A DNA stretch of 64,000 nt from Devosia ginsengisoli (GCF_007859655.1 NZ_CP042304.1:868001-932000), one strand, 5' to 3'; positions 8,501 through 17,585 are shown, counted from the stretch's first letter. A program made the numbers and translations. Notes: generated from the letters alone by a model not told the origin.

Positions 8501-9640
8501 ATGGCCAAGACTTTTGGCGTCGGCATCATGGGTGCCGGCAATATCTCCAGCGCCTATCTGCGCCTCGCGCCCCTGTTCAAGGGGCTCGAAGTGCGCGCCG
8601 TCGCCGACATCCTCCCCGCCGCCGCCCAGAAGCGCGCCGAGGAATTCGGCGTCACGGCACAGACGCCCGACGAGCTGCTCAAGAACAGCGAAATCGACGT
8701 CATCGTGAACCTCACCATCCCCTCGACCCACTATGCGGTGTCGATGGATATCGTCTCGGCGGGCAAGCATGCCTATTCCGAAAAGCCCTTCGTGCTGTCC
8801 CTCGAAGAGGGCATGGCACTGAAAAAGGCCGCCGATGATCGTGGCCTCAAGGTCGGCTCTGCCCCCGATACCTTCCTGGGCGGCGCCCACCAGCAGGCGC
8901 GCGACATCATCGACAGCGGCAAGCTCGGCAAGATCATGAGTGGCACGACCCATGTCATGAGCCGCGGCATGGAACACTGGCATCCCAATCCGGATTTCTT
9001 CTTCCAGCCCGGCGCCGGCCCGATCCTCGATCTCGGTCCCTATTACGTCACCGACCTGATCCACCTGCTTGGCCCGGTCAAGCGCCTCTCGGCCTTCACC
9101 AACATGGCCCGATCAGAGCGCGAAGTGACCGCCGAAGGCCCCTACAAGGGCACCTTCGTCAAGGTCGGCACGCCCACCACCATCCATGGCGTGCTCGAAT
9201 TCGTCTCCGGCGCCATCATCACCATGGGTGCGAGCTGGGATGTGGCGGCCCACGGCCACCACAATATCGAACTCTACGGCACCGACGGCTCGATCTTCGT
9301 GCCCGATCCGAACTTCTTCGGCGGCGATCTGGTCACCGCGGATATTTCTGGCACCCGCACCAAGGTCACCCCGTGGGATCACCCCTTCGGCAAGGCCAAT
9401 CAGGACCTCGACAGGGAGCATCCGCGTGCCAATTACCGCACGGCGGGCCTGGCCGATATGATCGCCTCGATCGACGGCGGCTATAATGCCCGCTGCGGCC
9501 TCGATGTAGCGCTGCATGCGGTGGACGTGATGACCAGCCTGCTCAAGGCCGGCGAAAGCGGCCAGGTGCTGACCCTGTCGACCACCTGCGACCGCCCCAA
9601 GGCACTCACCCCGGCCGAGGCCCAGGCCCTGCTGAAGTAG
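8501..9640 (+). CDS. Gfo/Idh/MocA family oxidoreductase (first copy)
   Basis: This NAD(P)-dependent sugar oxidoreductase of 379 residues has an N-terminal Rossmann fold (VGIMGAGNISSAY), the catalytic-lysine motif in SEKPFVLSL, and a C-terminal GFO_IDH_MocA domain with ILDLGPYYVTDLIHLLGP. The ATG at 8501 is used; a GTG 15 bases upstream is in frame but overlaps the preceding gene. Members oxidise sugar hydroxyls, often at C3, or reduce keto sugars. Next to a TIM-barrel isomerase it probably makes or consumes the keto-sugar intermediate of this locus. Confidence 0.88.
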   Translation: MAKTFGVGIMGAGNISSAYLRLAPLFKGLEVRAVADILPAAAQKRAEEFGVTAQTPDELLKNSEIDVIVNLTIPSTHYAVSMDIVSAGKHAYSEKPFVLSLEEGMALKKAADDRGLKVGSAPDTFLGGAHQQARDIIDSGKLGKIMSGTTHVMSRGMEHWHPNPDFFFQPGAGPILDLGPYYVTDLIHLLGPVKRLSAFTNMARSEREVTAEGPYKGTFVKVGTPTTIHGVLEFVSGAIITMGASWDVAAHGHHNIELYGTDGSIFVPDPNFFGGDLVTADISGTRTKVTPWDHPFGKANQDLDREHPRANYRTAGLADMIASIDGGYNARCGLDVALHAVDVMTSLLKAGESGQVLTLSTTCDRPKALTPAEAQALLK

Positions 9641-9702
9641 TGAGGTGCGTACCTCATTGACAGGCATCACCTGCCGGTCAACATTGTCAACTAACGAGCC
9701 AG

Positions 9703-9730
9703 ACAGGCGGCGGGCACCCGCCGCCTGTTT
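9703..9730 (+). terminator. Strong hairpin between the two isomerase-oxidoreductase pairs
   Basis: ACAGGCGGCGGG (9703-9714) and CCCGCCGCCTGT (9717-9728) are perfect 12-bp complements, followed by only a short T run. A smaller hairpin, TGAGGT/ACCTCA (9641-9656), precedes it. The structure may attenuate read-through into the second gene pair or mark a separate unit. Confidence 0.5.
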
Positions 9731-9784
9731 GCATGAAACGGCAAAAGACCAGGGCGCGAAGCGCTCGAAACGAGGAGAAACGAT

Positions 9785-10840
9785 ATGCGCACCATCAAGG
9801 GGCCGGCTATTTTTCTGGCGCAGTTCACGGGGGATGCGGCGCCGTTCAATTCCTTCGACGCCATTTGCGGCTGGGCCGCCAATTACGGCTACAAGGGCGT
9901 GCAGATCCCGACCTGGGCCGACAGCCTGATCGATATCGAGAAGGCCGCGACATCAAAGACCTATGCCGATGAACTCAAGGGCACCGCGGCCAAACATGGT
10001 CTGGAAATCACCGAGCTGGCCAGCCACATCATCGGCCAACTGGTCGCCGTGCACCCGGTCTACGACACCCTGTCGGACGGCTTTGCCATTCCGGCGGTGC
10101 ATGGCAATCCCAAGGCGCGGCAGGAATGGGCCGTGCAGCATCTCAAGCTGTGTGCCGCCGCTTCAAAAAATCTCGGCCTCAAGGCGCATGCCACCTTCTC
10201 GGGCGCGCTGGCCTGGCCCTTCCTTTATCCCTTCCCGCAGCGCCCCGCCGGCCTGGTCGAAGAAGCCTTCGACGAACTGGCCCGCCGCTGGACCCCGATC
10301 CTCGACATCTTCGACGAAAACGGCATCGACCTCTGCTACGAGATCCATCCGGGCGAGGACCTGCATGACGGCATCACCTACGAGATGTTCCTCGAGCGGG
10401 TGAACAACCATCCGCGCGCCAACCTGCTCTACGATCCCAGCCACTTCGTGCTGCAGCAGCTCGATTATCTCGACTATATCGACATCTATCACGAGCGGAT
10501 CAGGATGTTCCACGTCAAGGATGCCGAGTTCAATCCGACCGGCCGCCAGGGCGTCTATTCGGGCTACCAGAGCTGGATCAACCGGGCAGGGCGCTTCCGC
10601 TCGCTCGGCGACGGCCAGGTCGATTTCGCCTCCATCTTCTCCAAGATGGCGCAATACGACTTTGCCGGCTGGGCCGTTCTGGAATGGGAATGCGCCATCA
10701 AGCACCCCGAGGACGGAGCCCGCGAAGGCGCCGAGTTCATCAAGAACCACATCATCCGCGTCACCGAAAAGGCCTTCGACGATTTCGCGGCGTCGGGCAC
10801 CGATCTGGCGGCCAACCGCAGGATTCTGGGGCTTTCGTAA
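9785..10840 (+). CDS. Sugar phosphate isomerase/epimerase-like TIM barrel protein (second copy)
   Basis: This 351-residue TIM barrel is about 100 residues longer than the first copy and only distantly similar to it. Likely metal ligands are in LCYEIHPGEDLHDG, the segment NLLYDPSHFVLQQL, MFHVKDAEF and the terminal VLEWECAIK. Its length and the EIHPGED pattern resemble sugar isomerases/epimerases that act on unphosphorylated keto sugars, though this is inference. GAGGAG lies 7 nt before the ATG. It forms a pair with the oxidoreductase at 10975 from which it is separated by a palindromic repeat. Confidence 0.82.
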   Translation: MRTIKGPAIFLAQFTGDAAPFNSFDAICGWAANYGYKGVQIPTWADSLIDIEKAATSKTYADELKGTAAKHGLEITELASHIIGQLVAVHPVYDTLSDGFAIPAVHGNPKARQEWAVQHLKLCAAASKNLGLKAHATFSGALAWPFLYPFPQRPAGLVEEAFDELARRWTPILDIFDENGIDLCYEIHPGEDLHDGITYEMFLERVNNHPRANLLYDPSHFVLQQLDYLDYIDIYHERIRMFHVKDAEFNPTGRQGVYSGYQSWINRAGRFRSLGDGQVDFASIFSKMAQYDFAGWAVLEWECAIKHPEDGAREGAEFIKNHIIRVTEKAFDDFAASGTDLAANRRILGLS

Positions 10841-10850
10841 CCCCCCACGC

Positions 10851-10929
10851 CCTCGTCCTTCGACAGGCTCAGGATGAGGGCTACTCGCACTTTCAGTAGA
10901 CCTCATGGTGAGCCTGTCGAACCACGAGG
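10851..10929. repeat. Palindromic intergenic repeat, family A
   Basis: A 29-bp unit, CCTCGTCCTTCGACAGG and continuing to 10879, is followed after 21 bp by a roughly inverted copy (10901-10929), so the pair can fold into a long stem. Related units occur at 54238-54306 and 63225-63253. The core TTCGACA..TGTCGAA is shared. The repeat sits within the operon, between isomerase and oxidoreductase genes. Confidence 0.75.
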
Positions 10930-10974
10930 TCGTGGCACCATCCAGCCACAGGCTGGAATATTGAGGAGGCATCA

Positions 10975-12126
10975 ATGGCTGAAAACGGCGCAAAGCGCAT
11001 TCGCCTGGGCATGGTCGGCGGCGGCACGGGAGCCTTTATCGGCTATGTCCATCGCGTCGCCTCCCGCATCGATGGCGATTACGAGCTGGTGGCCGGCGCC
11101 CTGTCGTCACGCCCCGATGTGGCAAAAGAATCCGGTCGCAATATCGGCCTGGCCGAAGACCGCATCTACACCTCCTATGAGGACATGGCCCGCGCCGAAG
11201 CCGCGCGCCCCGACGGCATCGAGGCCGTTTCCATCGTCACGCCCAACCATATGCATTACAGCCCGGCCAAGGCCTTCCTTGAAGCGGGCATTCACGTGAT
11301 CTGCGACAAGCCAATCACGAGCACGCTGGAAGATGCCCGCAAGCTTGCCGCGATCAAGCCTGCCAACGGCGCCAAATTCCTGCTGACCCACAATTACACC
11401 GGCTATCCCCTGATCCGGCAGGCCCGCGAACTCGTCGCCTCCGGTGCGCTGGGCAAGATTCGCGTCATCCAGGCCGAATATCCCCAGGATTGGCTCACCG
11501 AAGCCACCACTGACGACAACAAGCAGGCCTCCTGGCGCACCGACCCGGCTCGGTCAGGCGCCGGCGGCGCCATCGGCGATATCGGCACCCACGCCTATAA
11601 CCTCGCCCGCTTCGTTACGGGCTTGAAAACACAGGCAGTTTCCGCCGATCTCACCAGCTTCGTCCCCGGCCGCCAGCTCGATGACAACGTTCACATCCTG
11701 CTGCGCTTCGAAGGCGGCGCCAAGGGCATGCTCTGGGCCAGCCAGGTCGCTGTCGGCAACGAAAACGGCCTCCAGCTCCGCGTCTACGGCGACAAGGGCG
11801 GTCTCGAATGGCGCCAGGATAATCCGAACTACATGTGGTTCACCGAATTCGGCAAACCCAGGCAGCTTCTCACCCGCGGCGGTGCCATTTCCGGCAACGC
11901 CGTCTCGACCATGAATGTCCGCATTCCCTCCGGCCACCCCGAAGGGTATCTCGAAGCCTTCGCCACGCTCTACAGCCAGTTCGCTGCCATCATCCGCGGC
12001 GACGGCGCCGCCTATGAGGGCCTGCTGCCCACCATGGCCGACGGCGTCGAAGGCATGCAGTTCATCGTGGCCTCGGTGCAATCGAGCCAGAACGACGGCA
12101 AGTGGACCAGGCTCAGCGACGTCTGA
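10975..12126 (+). CDS. Gfo/Idh/MocA family oxidoreductase (second copy)
   Basis: This 383-residue NAD(P)-dependent oxidoreductase has a Rossmann motif LGMVGGGTGAFIGYVH, the catalytic CDKPIT lysine and the C-terminal-domain signature GGAIGDIGTHAYNLARF. It differs clearly from the first copy (different insert WLTEATTDDNKQ), so the two probably act on different intermediates or in opposite directions. TGAGGAGG is placed ideally before the ATG. It is the last gene of the sugar locus and converges with the TraB/GumN gene across a palindromic repeat. Confidence 0.88.
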   Translation: MAENGAKRIRLGMVGGGTGAFIGYVHRVASRIDGDYELVAGALSSRPDVAKESGRNIGLAEDRIYTSYEDMARAEAARPDGIEAVSIVTPNHMHYSPAKAFLEAGIHVICDKPITSTLEDARKLAAIKPANGAKFLLTHNYTGYPLIRQARELVASGALGKIRVIQAEYPQDWLTEATTDDNKQASWRTDPARSGAGGAIGDIGTHAYNLARFVTGLKTQAVSADLTSFVPGRQLDDNVHILLRFEGGAKGMLWASQVAVGNENGLQLRVYGDKGGLEWRQDNPNYMWFTEFGKPRQLLTRGGAISGNAVSTMNVRIPSGHPEGYLEAFATLYSQFAAIIRGDGAAYEGLLPTMADGVEGMQFIVASVQSSQNDGKWTRLSDV

Positions 12127-12140
12127 GCCGCCGCAAACCC

Positions 12141-12191
12141 GATCTGTTCCTCCCCTGTCAGGGGGAGGCTAGGAGGGGGTACCCTCTAAAA
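12141..12191. repeat. 51-bp intergenic repeat, family C (copy 1)
   Basis: This element begins GATCTGTTCCTCCCC, folds through CCTCCCC-TGTCA-GGGGGAGG and ends with a CTAAAA tail. It matches 41907-41957 over 51 bp with only a few differences. It lies between convergent genes and abuts the stop codon of the TraB/GumN gene, so it may act as a transcription end for both strands. Confidence 0.85.
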
Positions 12192-12192
12192 C

Positions 12193-13059
12193 TTATTGTA
12201 TCCGTTCAACCGCATACCCGGCCTGCTCCAGCAGCTCGAGCACATTGCTGTCCCCGATCAGATGGGCCGCGCCCACCACGATCAGGTTCTCGCTGTTGTC
12301 AGCCAGCATGGTCTCGATCGGCGCGATCCAGTTGCGGTTGCGCGCATAGAGCAGCCGCTCCAGGAAACCCGCCTCATAGCCGCCCATCCCGGTGATGAAC
12401 GCATCGCTCAACTGGTCCGGCGTGCCGCTCATCCAGCTGCGCAGCATCTTGTCCATCACCTTGGGCAGCGTATCGAGCTGGTCCAGCGTCGCCACCAGCA
12501 TGGCGACCTGCTCCTCATCCGACGCGCCCGCCAGCACTTCCAGCTGCTCGCTGCCGGTTTCGAGGAAGCCAAGCCGCTCCTCCGGCAGGTCGGGCAGCAG
12601 CAGCAGTTCCACGCCATCAGCGGCAAAACCCTTGCCGGCCATGGCCTGCACCGTGATTGTGTTGGCAGCCAGCCACGGCTTCATCGCCTGCACCATACCC
12701 ATCGGCATGTCGATATCGGCGGCCTTCGCGCGCAGTTGCGTCTCGATCGTTTCCCCCAGCACGTCGGTCAGCAGCGTGCCATCGGTATAGACGCCGCGCA
12801 TATAGGCCTCGGCGCCCACCTGCGCCGCCGCCGCCGGGCGGATATCGGTCTCGAACACGATCCTGTCGGCATCGGCCAGAAGGGTGTCGAACAGCTCCGT
12901 TCGCCACGCCGTCCCCTCCGGCAGCACATGGAACGAGCCAAACAACCAGATCGCGCTGTCATCGTCGCGAACTTCCCACATGGCCGGCTGGGCCTGTGCG
13001 GGCAAAGCAAGGCCAAGCGTGGCAAAGGCAGGGAGCAGGCAGCGAGCCGATAGTTTCAT
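12193..13059 (-). CDS. TraB/GumN family protein
   Basis: This 288-residue exported protein has a signal peptide ending at about residue 23 (ALPAQA). The opening motif WEVRDDDSAIWLFGSFHVLP is the conserved start of the TraB/GumN fold, whose GxxH motif (GSFH here) is thought to belong to a metal-dependent active site. The C-terminal VVGAAHLIGDSNVLELL supplies the second conserved GxxH. The family may contain peptidases related to Tiki; in bacteria the role is undetermined. No functional partner is evident beside it. Confidence 0.85.
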   Translation of the reverse strand: MKLSARCLLPAFATLGLALPAQAQPAMWEVRDDDSAIWLFGSFHVLPEGTAWRTELFDTLLADADRIVFETDIRPAAAAQVGAEAYMRGVYTDGTLLTDVLGETIETQLRAKAADIDMPMGMVQAMKPWLAANTITVQAMAGKGFAADGVELLLLPDLPEERLGFLETGSEQLEVLAGASDEEQVAMLVATLDQLDTLPKVMDKMLRSWMSGTPDQLSDAFITGMGGYEAGFLERLLYARNRNWIAPIETMLADNSENLIVVGAAHLIGDSNVLELLEQAGYAVERIQ

Positions 13060-13111
13060 GGACTGGTCCTCGATGTCGTCCTGTCCAAGATAGGGCGTAT
13101 GGCGTTAAAGG

Positions 13112-13855
13112 CTAGAGCCAGGCGGCAACACTGCCCCAGACCAGCGTCACTCCCGATACCAGCAGCAATAGCAGAATCAGGCGGCGGAAGGTCTGCATGG
13201 CCAGCCGCCGGAACAGCAACACGCCCAGCACCGCCGGAATAGCGAGCGCCGGCGCGATCCAGGCAAACATCACCAGCGCTTCGCTGGTAATGCCGCCTGA
13301 CAGGGCATAGGCGCTGAGCGTGATGATATGCATGGCGATATTGAACGCCTGCAGCACGCCGCGCTGCGTATCCTTGTCCCAGCCCCGCAAAGCGGTCCAT
13401 AGCGCCGGCACTGGCCCCGAAATCCCGGCCAGTCCGCCCAGTATGCCGCCGGCAAACCCGGCTGTGCCATCGGCTATCCGCCCACCATGCCGCCAGGCAT
13501 AATCCGCCGGCAGCAGCAGCATGACCGGGCAATAGAGCAGCAGGAACACGCCCAGCGCGAATTTGAACAGTGTGGGATCGACCCACTGCAGCAGCATCAC
13601 ACCGAATGGCACGCCGATCAGCCCGCCGATGACAAGCGGCAGCAGGCGCCTGACATCAAATCCGCGCCACACCCAGGGCAGGGCCACCAATTGGCCGATG
13701 AGGGAGCCGAAGACCGCCATTGGGGCCGCCAGTTGCGGGTCGATGGCCCAGGCCCAGATCGACAGGGCCACCAGCGAAAAGGCGAAGCCGGATACGCCTT
13801 GGGCGAACCCCGCTGCGACGGCTCCAACCAGCACGATCAACAGCACGCTATCCAT
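13112..13855 (-). CDS. TauE/SafE family sulfite exporter-like permease
   Basis: This membrane protein of 247 residues has seven to eight transmembrane segments in two repeats, each with the Gly-rich family signature (AGFAQGVSGFAFSLVAL early, AGGILGGLAGISGP in the second half). TauE/SafE proteins export sulfite, sulfoacetate or other organic anions. The ATG at 13855 is chosen over an upstream in-frame start at 13888 because GGGAG lies 5 nt before it. Overlap with the terminator of the neighbouring gene also argues against the longer form. The substrate is unknown. Confidence 0.85.
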   Translation of the reverse strand: MDSVLLIVLVGAVAAGFAQGVSGFAFSLVALSIWAWAIDPQLAAPMAVFGSLIGQLVALPWVWRGFDVRRLLPLVIGGLIGVPFGVMLLQWVDPTLFKFALGVFLLLYCPVMLLLPADYAWRHGGRIADGTAGFAGGILGGLAGISGPVPALWTALRGWDKDTQRGVLQAFNIAMHIITLSAYALSGGITSEALVMFAWIAPALAIPAVLGVLLFRRLAMQTFRRLILLLLLVSGVTLVWGSVAAWL

Positions 13856-13865
13856 GCGGTCTCCC

Positions 13866-13897
13866 GAAAACAAAAGCGCCACAATCACTTGTGGCGC
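13866..13897 (-). terminator. Rho-independent terminator of the NDUFS4-like gene
   Basis: On the minus strand GCGCCACAA-GTGA-TTGTGGCGC is a perfect 9-bp stem with a 4-nt loop, followed directly by TTTTGTTTTC. It lies just downstream of the stop at 13925 and upstream of the TauE gene, and thus separates their transcripts. Confidence 0.85.
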
Positions 13898-13924
13898 GTT
13901 GCATCATTCCTGTTGCCGGGACCT

Positions 13925-14230
13925 CTAATGCGTCCAGGGCGTCTTGCGATCGGCGCGGAAATTGTCGGGATAGCTCTGCCGCTTGGGCGTGGCGTCATGC
14001 GCCGGCTGCACCGAATAGGCGATGCCGCTCTTCTGCGCATAGGCTTCCGCCTCTTCCTGCGATTCGAAGCTGAGCCGCACCTGCTGACGCGTGTCGCCCG
14101 AGCTCGTATAGCCCATCAGCGGATCGATTTCGCGCGGGCTGGCCGGTTCGTAAACCAGCACCCAATGCCTGGATTTCCCTTTTCCCGACTGCATGGCGTT
14201 AGGGGCCGGGCGGTAGATACGGGCGGTCAT
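13925..14230 (-). CDS. ETC complex I subunit, NDUFS4-like
   Basis: This 101-residue protein matches the ETC complex I subunit conserved region, the bacterial counterpart of mitochondrial NDUFS4 (18-kDa subunit). It starts ARIYRPAPNAMQSGKGKSRH and contains the typical RLSFESQEEAEAYAQKSGI and a C-terminal YPDNFRADRKTPWTH. It is an accessory subunit on the peripheral arm of NADH:quinone oxidoreductase and is restricted largely to Alphaproteobacteria and mitochondria. It stands alone, away from nuo genes, with its own terminator downstream and tRNA-Pro just upstream. Confidence 0.9.
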   Translation of the reverse strand: MTARIYRPAPNAMQSGKGKSRHWVLVYEPASPREIDPLMGYTSSGDTRQQVRLSFESQEEAEAYAQKSGIAYSVQPAHDATPKRQSYPDNFRADRKTPWTH

Positions 14231-14259
14231 GCAAGGTCCTCAACACGATGCAGGTGCGA

Positions 14260-14336
14260 TGGTCGGAGTACAAAGATTCGAACTTTGGACCCCCGGTTCC
14301 CAAAACCGGTGCTCTACCAGGCTGAGCTACACTCCG
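14260..14336 (-). tRNA. tRNA-Pro (anticodon TGG)
   Basis: The 77-nt minus-strand cloverleaf has a CGGAGTG/TACTCCG acceptor stem, anticodon loop TTTGGGA (anticodon TGG), T-arm TTCGAAT, discriminator A and an encoded CCA. It reads CCA and, by wobble, other Pro codons. Confidence 0.95.
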
Positions 14337-14439
14337 AGATCGCTCATTCCGTTACCGTGTTCGGTTGCAAAGGGCAAGCAGCCGATGCGGCCCTTCGCAC
14401 TATTGACGGGCAGGGGGCATCACCCGCAAAACCATCGGC

Positions 14440-15177
14440 ATGACCGATCTCACCAAGCCTTGGCCCCTGGGCCTCGATAGTCGCCGCTGGCCGTGGTTCT
14501 GTCTGGGCGTCGTGCTCGGCGTTGCCCTGCTGTCGCAGATCGATATCTGGGCTTCGCGCGGCGCCATCGGCTGGCCCGACCAGTGGCGTGCGCCGTTTTT
14601 CTTCATCACCGATTACGGCCTGTCGGATTGGGTGCTCATCCCCTCGCTGGCCGTCTTCATTCTCGCGCTGCCCGCTGCATTGCTGCTGAAACATCTGGCG
14701 CGCCTCGTCGCCATCGAAATCACGCTGCTGTCGGGCTTCATCTTCCTCGGCGTCGGCGTGCCGGGTCTCATCGCCAACCTGCTCAAGCGCCTGATCGGTC
14801 GTAGCCGCCCCAGCGAATTCGAGATTTCCGGCGCCTTCTCGTTCCAGCATCTCTTCAATGGCTGGCAGTTCCAGAGCTTCCCGTCCGGCCATACCACCAC
14901 GGCCATTGCCCTGGCTTTCACCATCGGCTTCCTCTGGCCGCGCCTGTTTCCGCTGTTCTTCGTCGTCGGCGCCGTGGTCGGCATTTCGCGCGTGCCGGTG
15001 GGCATGCACTATCCCACCGACGTTTTCGCCGGGCTCATCGTCGGCATGCTCGGCGCCTATCTGGTACGCAATGTCTTCGCCCGCCGCGGCTGGCTGTTCA
15101 CCAGGCACCCCGATGGCCGCATCACCCGCCGGCCTTTCGTCGCCATCAGGCGCTCCGTTCAGCGCGCCTTTGCATAG
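14440..15177 (+). CDS. PAP2 family membrane phosphatase
   Basis: This 245-residue integral membrane protein contains the three-part PAP2 active site: KRLIGRSRP (motif 1), FPSGHTTTAIA (motif 2, catalytic histidine) and SRVPVGMHYPTDVFAG (motif 3, nucleophile histidine). About six transmembrane helices flank them. Family members dephosphorylate undecaprenyl diphosphate, phosphatidate or lipid A. Context does not discriminate among these, although the KxxxxxRP spacing is the usual one. Its last 19 nt overlap the 3' end of the convergent cystathionine beta-lyase gene. Confidence 0.88.
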   Translation: MTDLTKPWPLGLDSRRWPWFCLGVVLGVALLSQIDIWASRGAIGWPDQWRAPFFFITDYGLSDWVLIPSLAVFILALPAALLLKHLARLVAIEITLLSGFIFLGVGVPGLIANLLKRLIGRSRPSEFEISGAFSFQHLFNGWQFQSFPSGHTTTAIALAFTIGFLWPRLFPLFFVVGAVVGISRVPVGMHYPTDVFAGLIVGMLGAYLVRNVFARRGWLFTRHPDGRITRRPFVAIRRSVQRAFA

Positions 15178-16346
15178 CGGTCGATCGCGGCCTTGAGGTC
15201 CGCCTTGAGGTCCTCGACGCCCTCCAGCCCCACATGCAGGCGGAACAGGTTCCCCTCGGCGGTCCAGGGCTTGGCCGTCCGGTTCTTGCCCAGCTTCACC
15301 GGGGTGCACAGGCTTTCAAAGCCGCCCCACGAATAGCCCATCGTGAACAGTTCCAGCCCATCCACAAACGCCGCCACCGAAGCGCGCGGGGCAGGGGCCA
15401 GCAACACGCTGAACAGGCTCCCCGACCCGGTAAAGTCACGCTGCCACAGGGCATGGTCCGGATGGGCCGGCAGAGCCGGATGCAGCACCTGCATCACTTC
15501 GTCCTGCCCTTCGAGCCAGCCCGCAATGTCCAGCGCCCGCTCCTGATGCTCCTTCATGCGGATTGCCAGCGTGCGCAACCCGCGCGCCACGAGGAATGCA
15601 TCATCCCCCGAGGTGAAAAAGCCGAGCTGCGCCCGTGTGCGCTCCACATCGGCCCAGGCCGCCTCGGTGGTCGAGATCGTGCCGGCAAAGGCGTCGGAAT
15701 GGCCTACGAACATCTTGGTGCCGGCATGCACGACGAGATCGGCCCCCAGCGCCAGCGGCTGGTGGTAAAGGGGGCTGGCCCAGCTGTTGTCGACGATGAG
15801 TCGGGCACCCCCGTCATGCGCGGCCTTGGCCAGCGCCGGAACGTCCTGCACTTCGAAAGTCAGCGAGCCGGGGCTTTCGGCTAGCACGGCGCGCGTATTG
15901 GGCTGCATCAACGCTGCCAGTCCCGACCCGATGCGCGGATCGTAAAACCGGGTCGTCACCCCCATCCGCGCCAGAAAACCATCGCAGAAGACCCGGCCCG
16001 GCTCATAGGCGCTGTCGCTGACCAGGACGTCGTCGCCCGCCTTGACGCAGCTCAGTAGCGCAATGGTGATCGCCGCCAGCCCCGATGGCACCAGCCTTGT
16101 GCGATACGCCCCCTCCAGCTCTGTAACGATGGCCTCGACGCCTTCGGTGGTGGGATTGCCGGCCCTGCCATAGAGATAGCGCTGCTGCTGCGCCTCGATA
16201 TCGGCGAGCGTTTTGAACAATACGGTGGAGCCCCGATAAACCGGGGTATTGACAAAGCCGAACTGCTCGCTGGGTTCGCGCCCCCCATGAGTCAGCACTG
16301 TCTCTACTGACGCACCGGAAATGCTGCCATTTTTCTTGTCATTCAT
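15159..16346 (-). CDS. metC: Cystathionine beta-lyase
   Basis: This PLP enzyme of the Cys/Met metabolism family has 395 residues. It would cleave cystathionine to homocysteine, pyruvate and ammonia in methionine synthesis. The PLP-binding lysine lies in VVHAGTKMFVGHSDA, a context typical of the MetC branch, and PVYRGSTVLF near the start and GRAGNPTTEGVE are conserved family segments. The ATG at 16346 gives the family length; the frame stays open upstream to 16448 without similarity. It diverges from the Aap binding-protein gene. A related lyase specificity cannot be excluded. Confidence 0.88.
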   Translation of the reverse strand: MNDKKNGSISGASVETVLTHGGREPSEQFGFVNTPVYRGSTVLFKTLADIEAQQQRYLYGRAGNPTTEGVEAIVTELEGAYRTRLVPSGLAAITIALLSCVKAGDDVLVSDSAYEPGRVFCDGFLARMGVTTRFYDPRIGSGLAALMQPNTRAVLAESPGSLTFEVQDVPALAKAAHDGGARLIVDNSWASPLYHQPLALGADLVVHAGTKMFVGHSDAFAGTISTTEAAWADVERTRAQLGFFTSGDDAFLVARGLRTLAIRMKEHQERALDIAGWLEGQDEVMQVLHPALPAHPDHALWQRDFTGSGSLFSVLLAPAPRASVAAFVDGLELFTMGYSWGGFESLCTPVKLGKNRTAKPWTAEGNLFRLHVGLEGVEDLKADLKAAIDRYAKAR

Positions 16347-16568
16347 TGTAGGCTCACTGCTCAAAATCAGATCATTTCGCGATACGTGGCTAATTAAGCG
16401 ACAGCTTTGCTGTCCCAAGCCGCCATCAGCCCTTGACGCAACACGCAATAGACGCTTGCATGCTTAACAGCATCACAACCGCCATTCAAAGGCGGTGGTG
16501 CAACCCGGAGACGCTGACGCAAATCTGATGAACTCCGGGACAGGGTCAGGAAACAAAAAGGCAATACA

Positions 16569-17585
16569 ATGCAAAAAACGCTCGCAACGATCGCTCTGGC
16601 GGCCTCTCTCGGCCTCGTAGCGACGACGGCACAGGCGGCCATTCTCGATGACGTGAAAGCCAAGGGCTATCTTCAATGCGGTGTGACGGGCGGCGTCGCC
16701 GGCTTCTCCGCACCGGATTCGAACAACGTCTGGACCGGGCTCGAAGTCGATTTCTGCCGGGCCATGGCCGCTGCCATCTTCAATGATGCCGATGCCGTCC
16801 GCTACACCTCGCTGACCAGCCAGGAACGCTTCACCGCGCTGTCGGCCGGTGAAATCGACGTGCTGTCGCGCACCACCACCTGGACGATGAGCCGCGATAC
16901 CCAGCTCGGCATCAGCTTTGTCGGTACCATGTATTATGACGGCCAGGGCTTCATGGTTCGCAAGGCCGATGGCATTGCTTCCGCTCTCGACCTCAGCGGC
17001 GCCGCCATCTGCATCGAATCGGGCACCACCACCGAGCTGAACGCGGCCGACTATTTCGCCGCCAACGGCATGGAATTCAACACCGTGGTGTTCGTCGACC
17101 AGGACGAAGTGGTGAAGGCCTATGAAGACGGCCGCTGCGACGTGTACACGACGGACTCCTCGGCCCTGGCTGCCGAACGTTCCAAGTTCGCCAACCCGGC
17201 TGACCACATCATCCTGCCGGAAATCATCTCCAAGGAGCCCCTCGGCCCCGTGGTCCGCGCCGGTGACACCACCTGGTTCAACATTGCCCGCTGGACCTAT
17301 TTCGCCCTGCTCGAAGCCGAGGAGCTCGGCGTTTCGCAGGCCAATGTCGATGAGATGCTTGGCTCGGACAACCCGGCCGTCAAGCGCCTGCTCGGCGTTG
17401 AAGGTGACTTCGGCACCCCGCTCGGCCTGACCAAGGACTGGGCCTACCAGATCGTCAAGCTGGTCGGTAACTACGCCGAGTCCTTCGAGCGCAACGTTGG
17501 TCCCTCCACCCCGATCGGGCTGGAGCGCGGCCTGAACGCGCTGTGGAAAGATGGTGGCATCCAGTACGCCGCGCCGATCCGCTAA
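16569..17585 (+). CDS. aapJ: General L-amino acid ABC transporter substrate-binding protein
   Basis: This 338-residue periplasmic binding protein of the Aap/Bzt type has a signal peptide ending at TAQA (residue 23). The family-typical features are LDDVKAKGYLQCGV, the ligand loop SRTTTWTMSRD and ESGTTTELN, and the C-terminal LLGVEGDFGTPLGL shared by AapJ proteins. It is the first gene of aapJQMP, a polar amino acid importer with broad specificity in rhizobia. A hairpin follows the stop, before the permease genes, consistent with higher expression of the binding protein. Confidence 0.93.
   Translation: MQKTLATIALAASLGLVATTAQAAILDDVKAKGYLQCGVTGGVAGFSAPDSNNVWTGLEVDFCRAMAAAIFNDADAVRYTSLTSQERFTALSAGEIDVLSRTTTWTMSRDTQLGISFVGTMYYDGQGFMVRKADGIASALDLSGAAICIESGTTTELNAADYFAANGMEFNTVVFVDQDEVVKAYEDGRCDVYTTDSSALAAERSKFANPADHIILPEIISKEPLGPVVRAGDTTWFNIARWTYFALLEAEELGVSQANVDEMLGSDNPAVKRLLGVEGDFGTPLGLTKDWAYQIVKLVGNYAESFERNVGPSTPIGLERGLNALWKDGGIQYAAPIR

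Noticed and set aside
16433..16461. TTGACG with a weak -10 upstream of aapJ
   Set aside because: The candidate -10 at 17 bp (TTGCAT) is too poor to call a promoter.
16347..16568. Possible SAM-responsive riboswitch upstream of metC
   Set aside because: I compared the minus-strand leader with the SAM-II core from memory and could not place the conserved pseudoknot elements.
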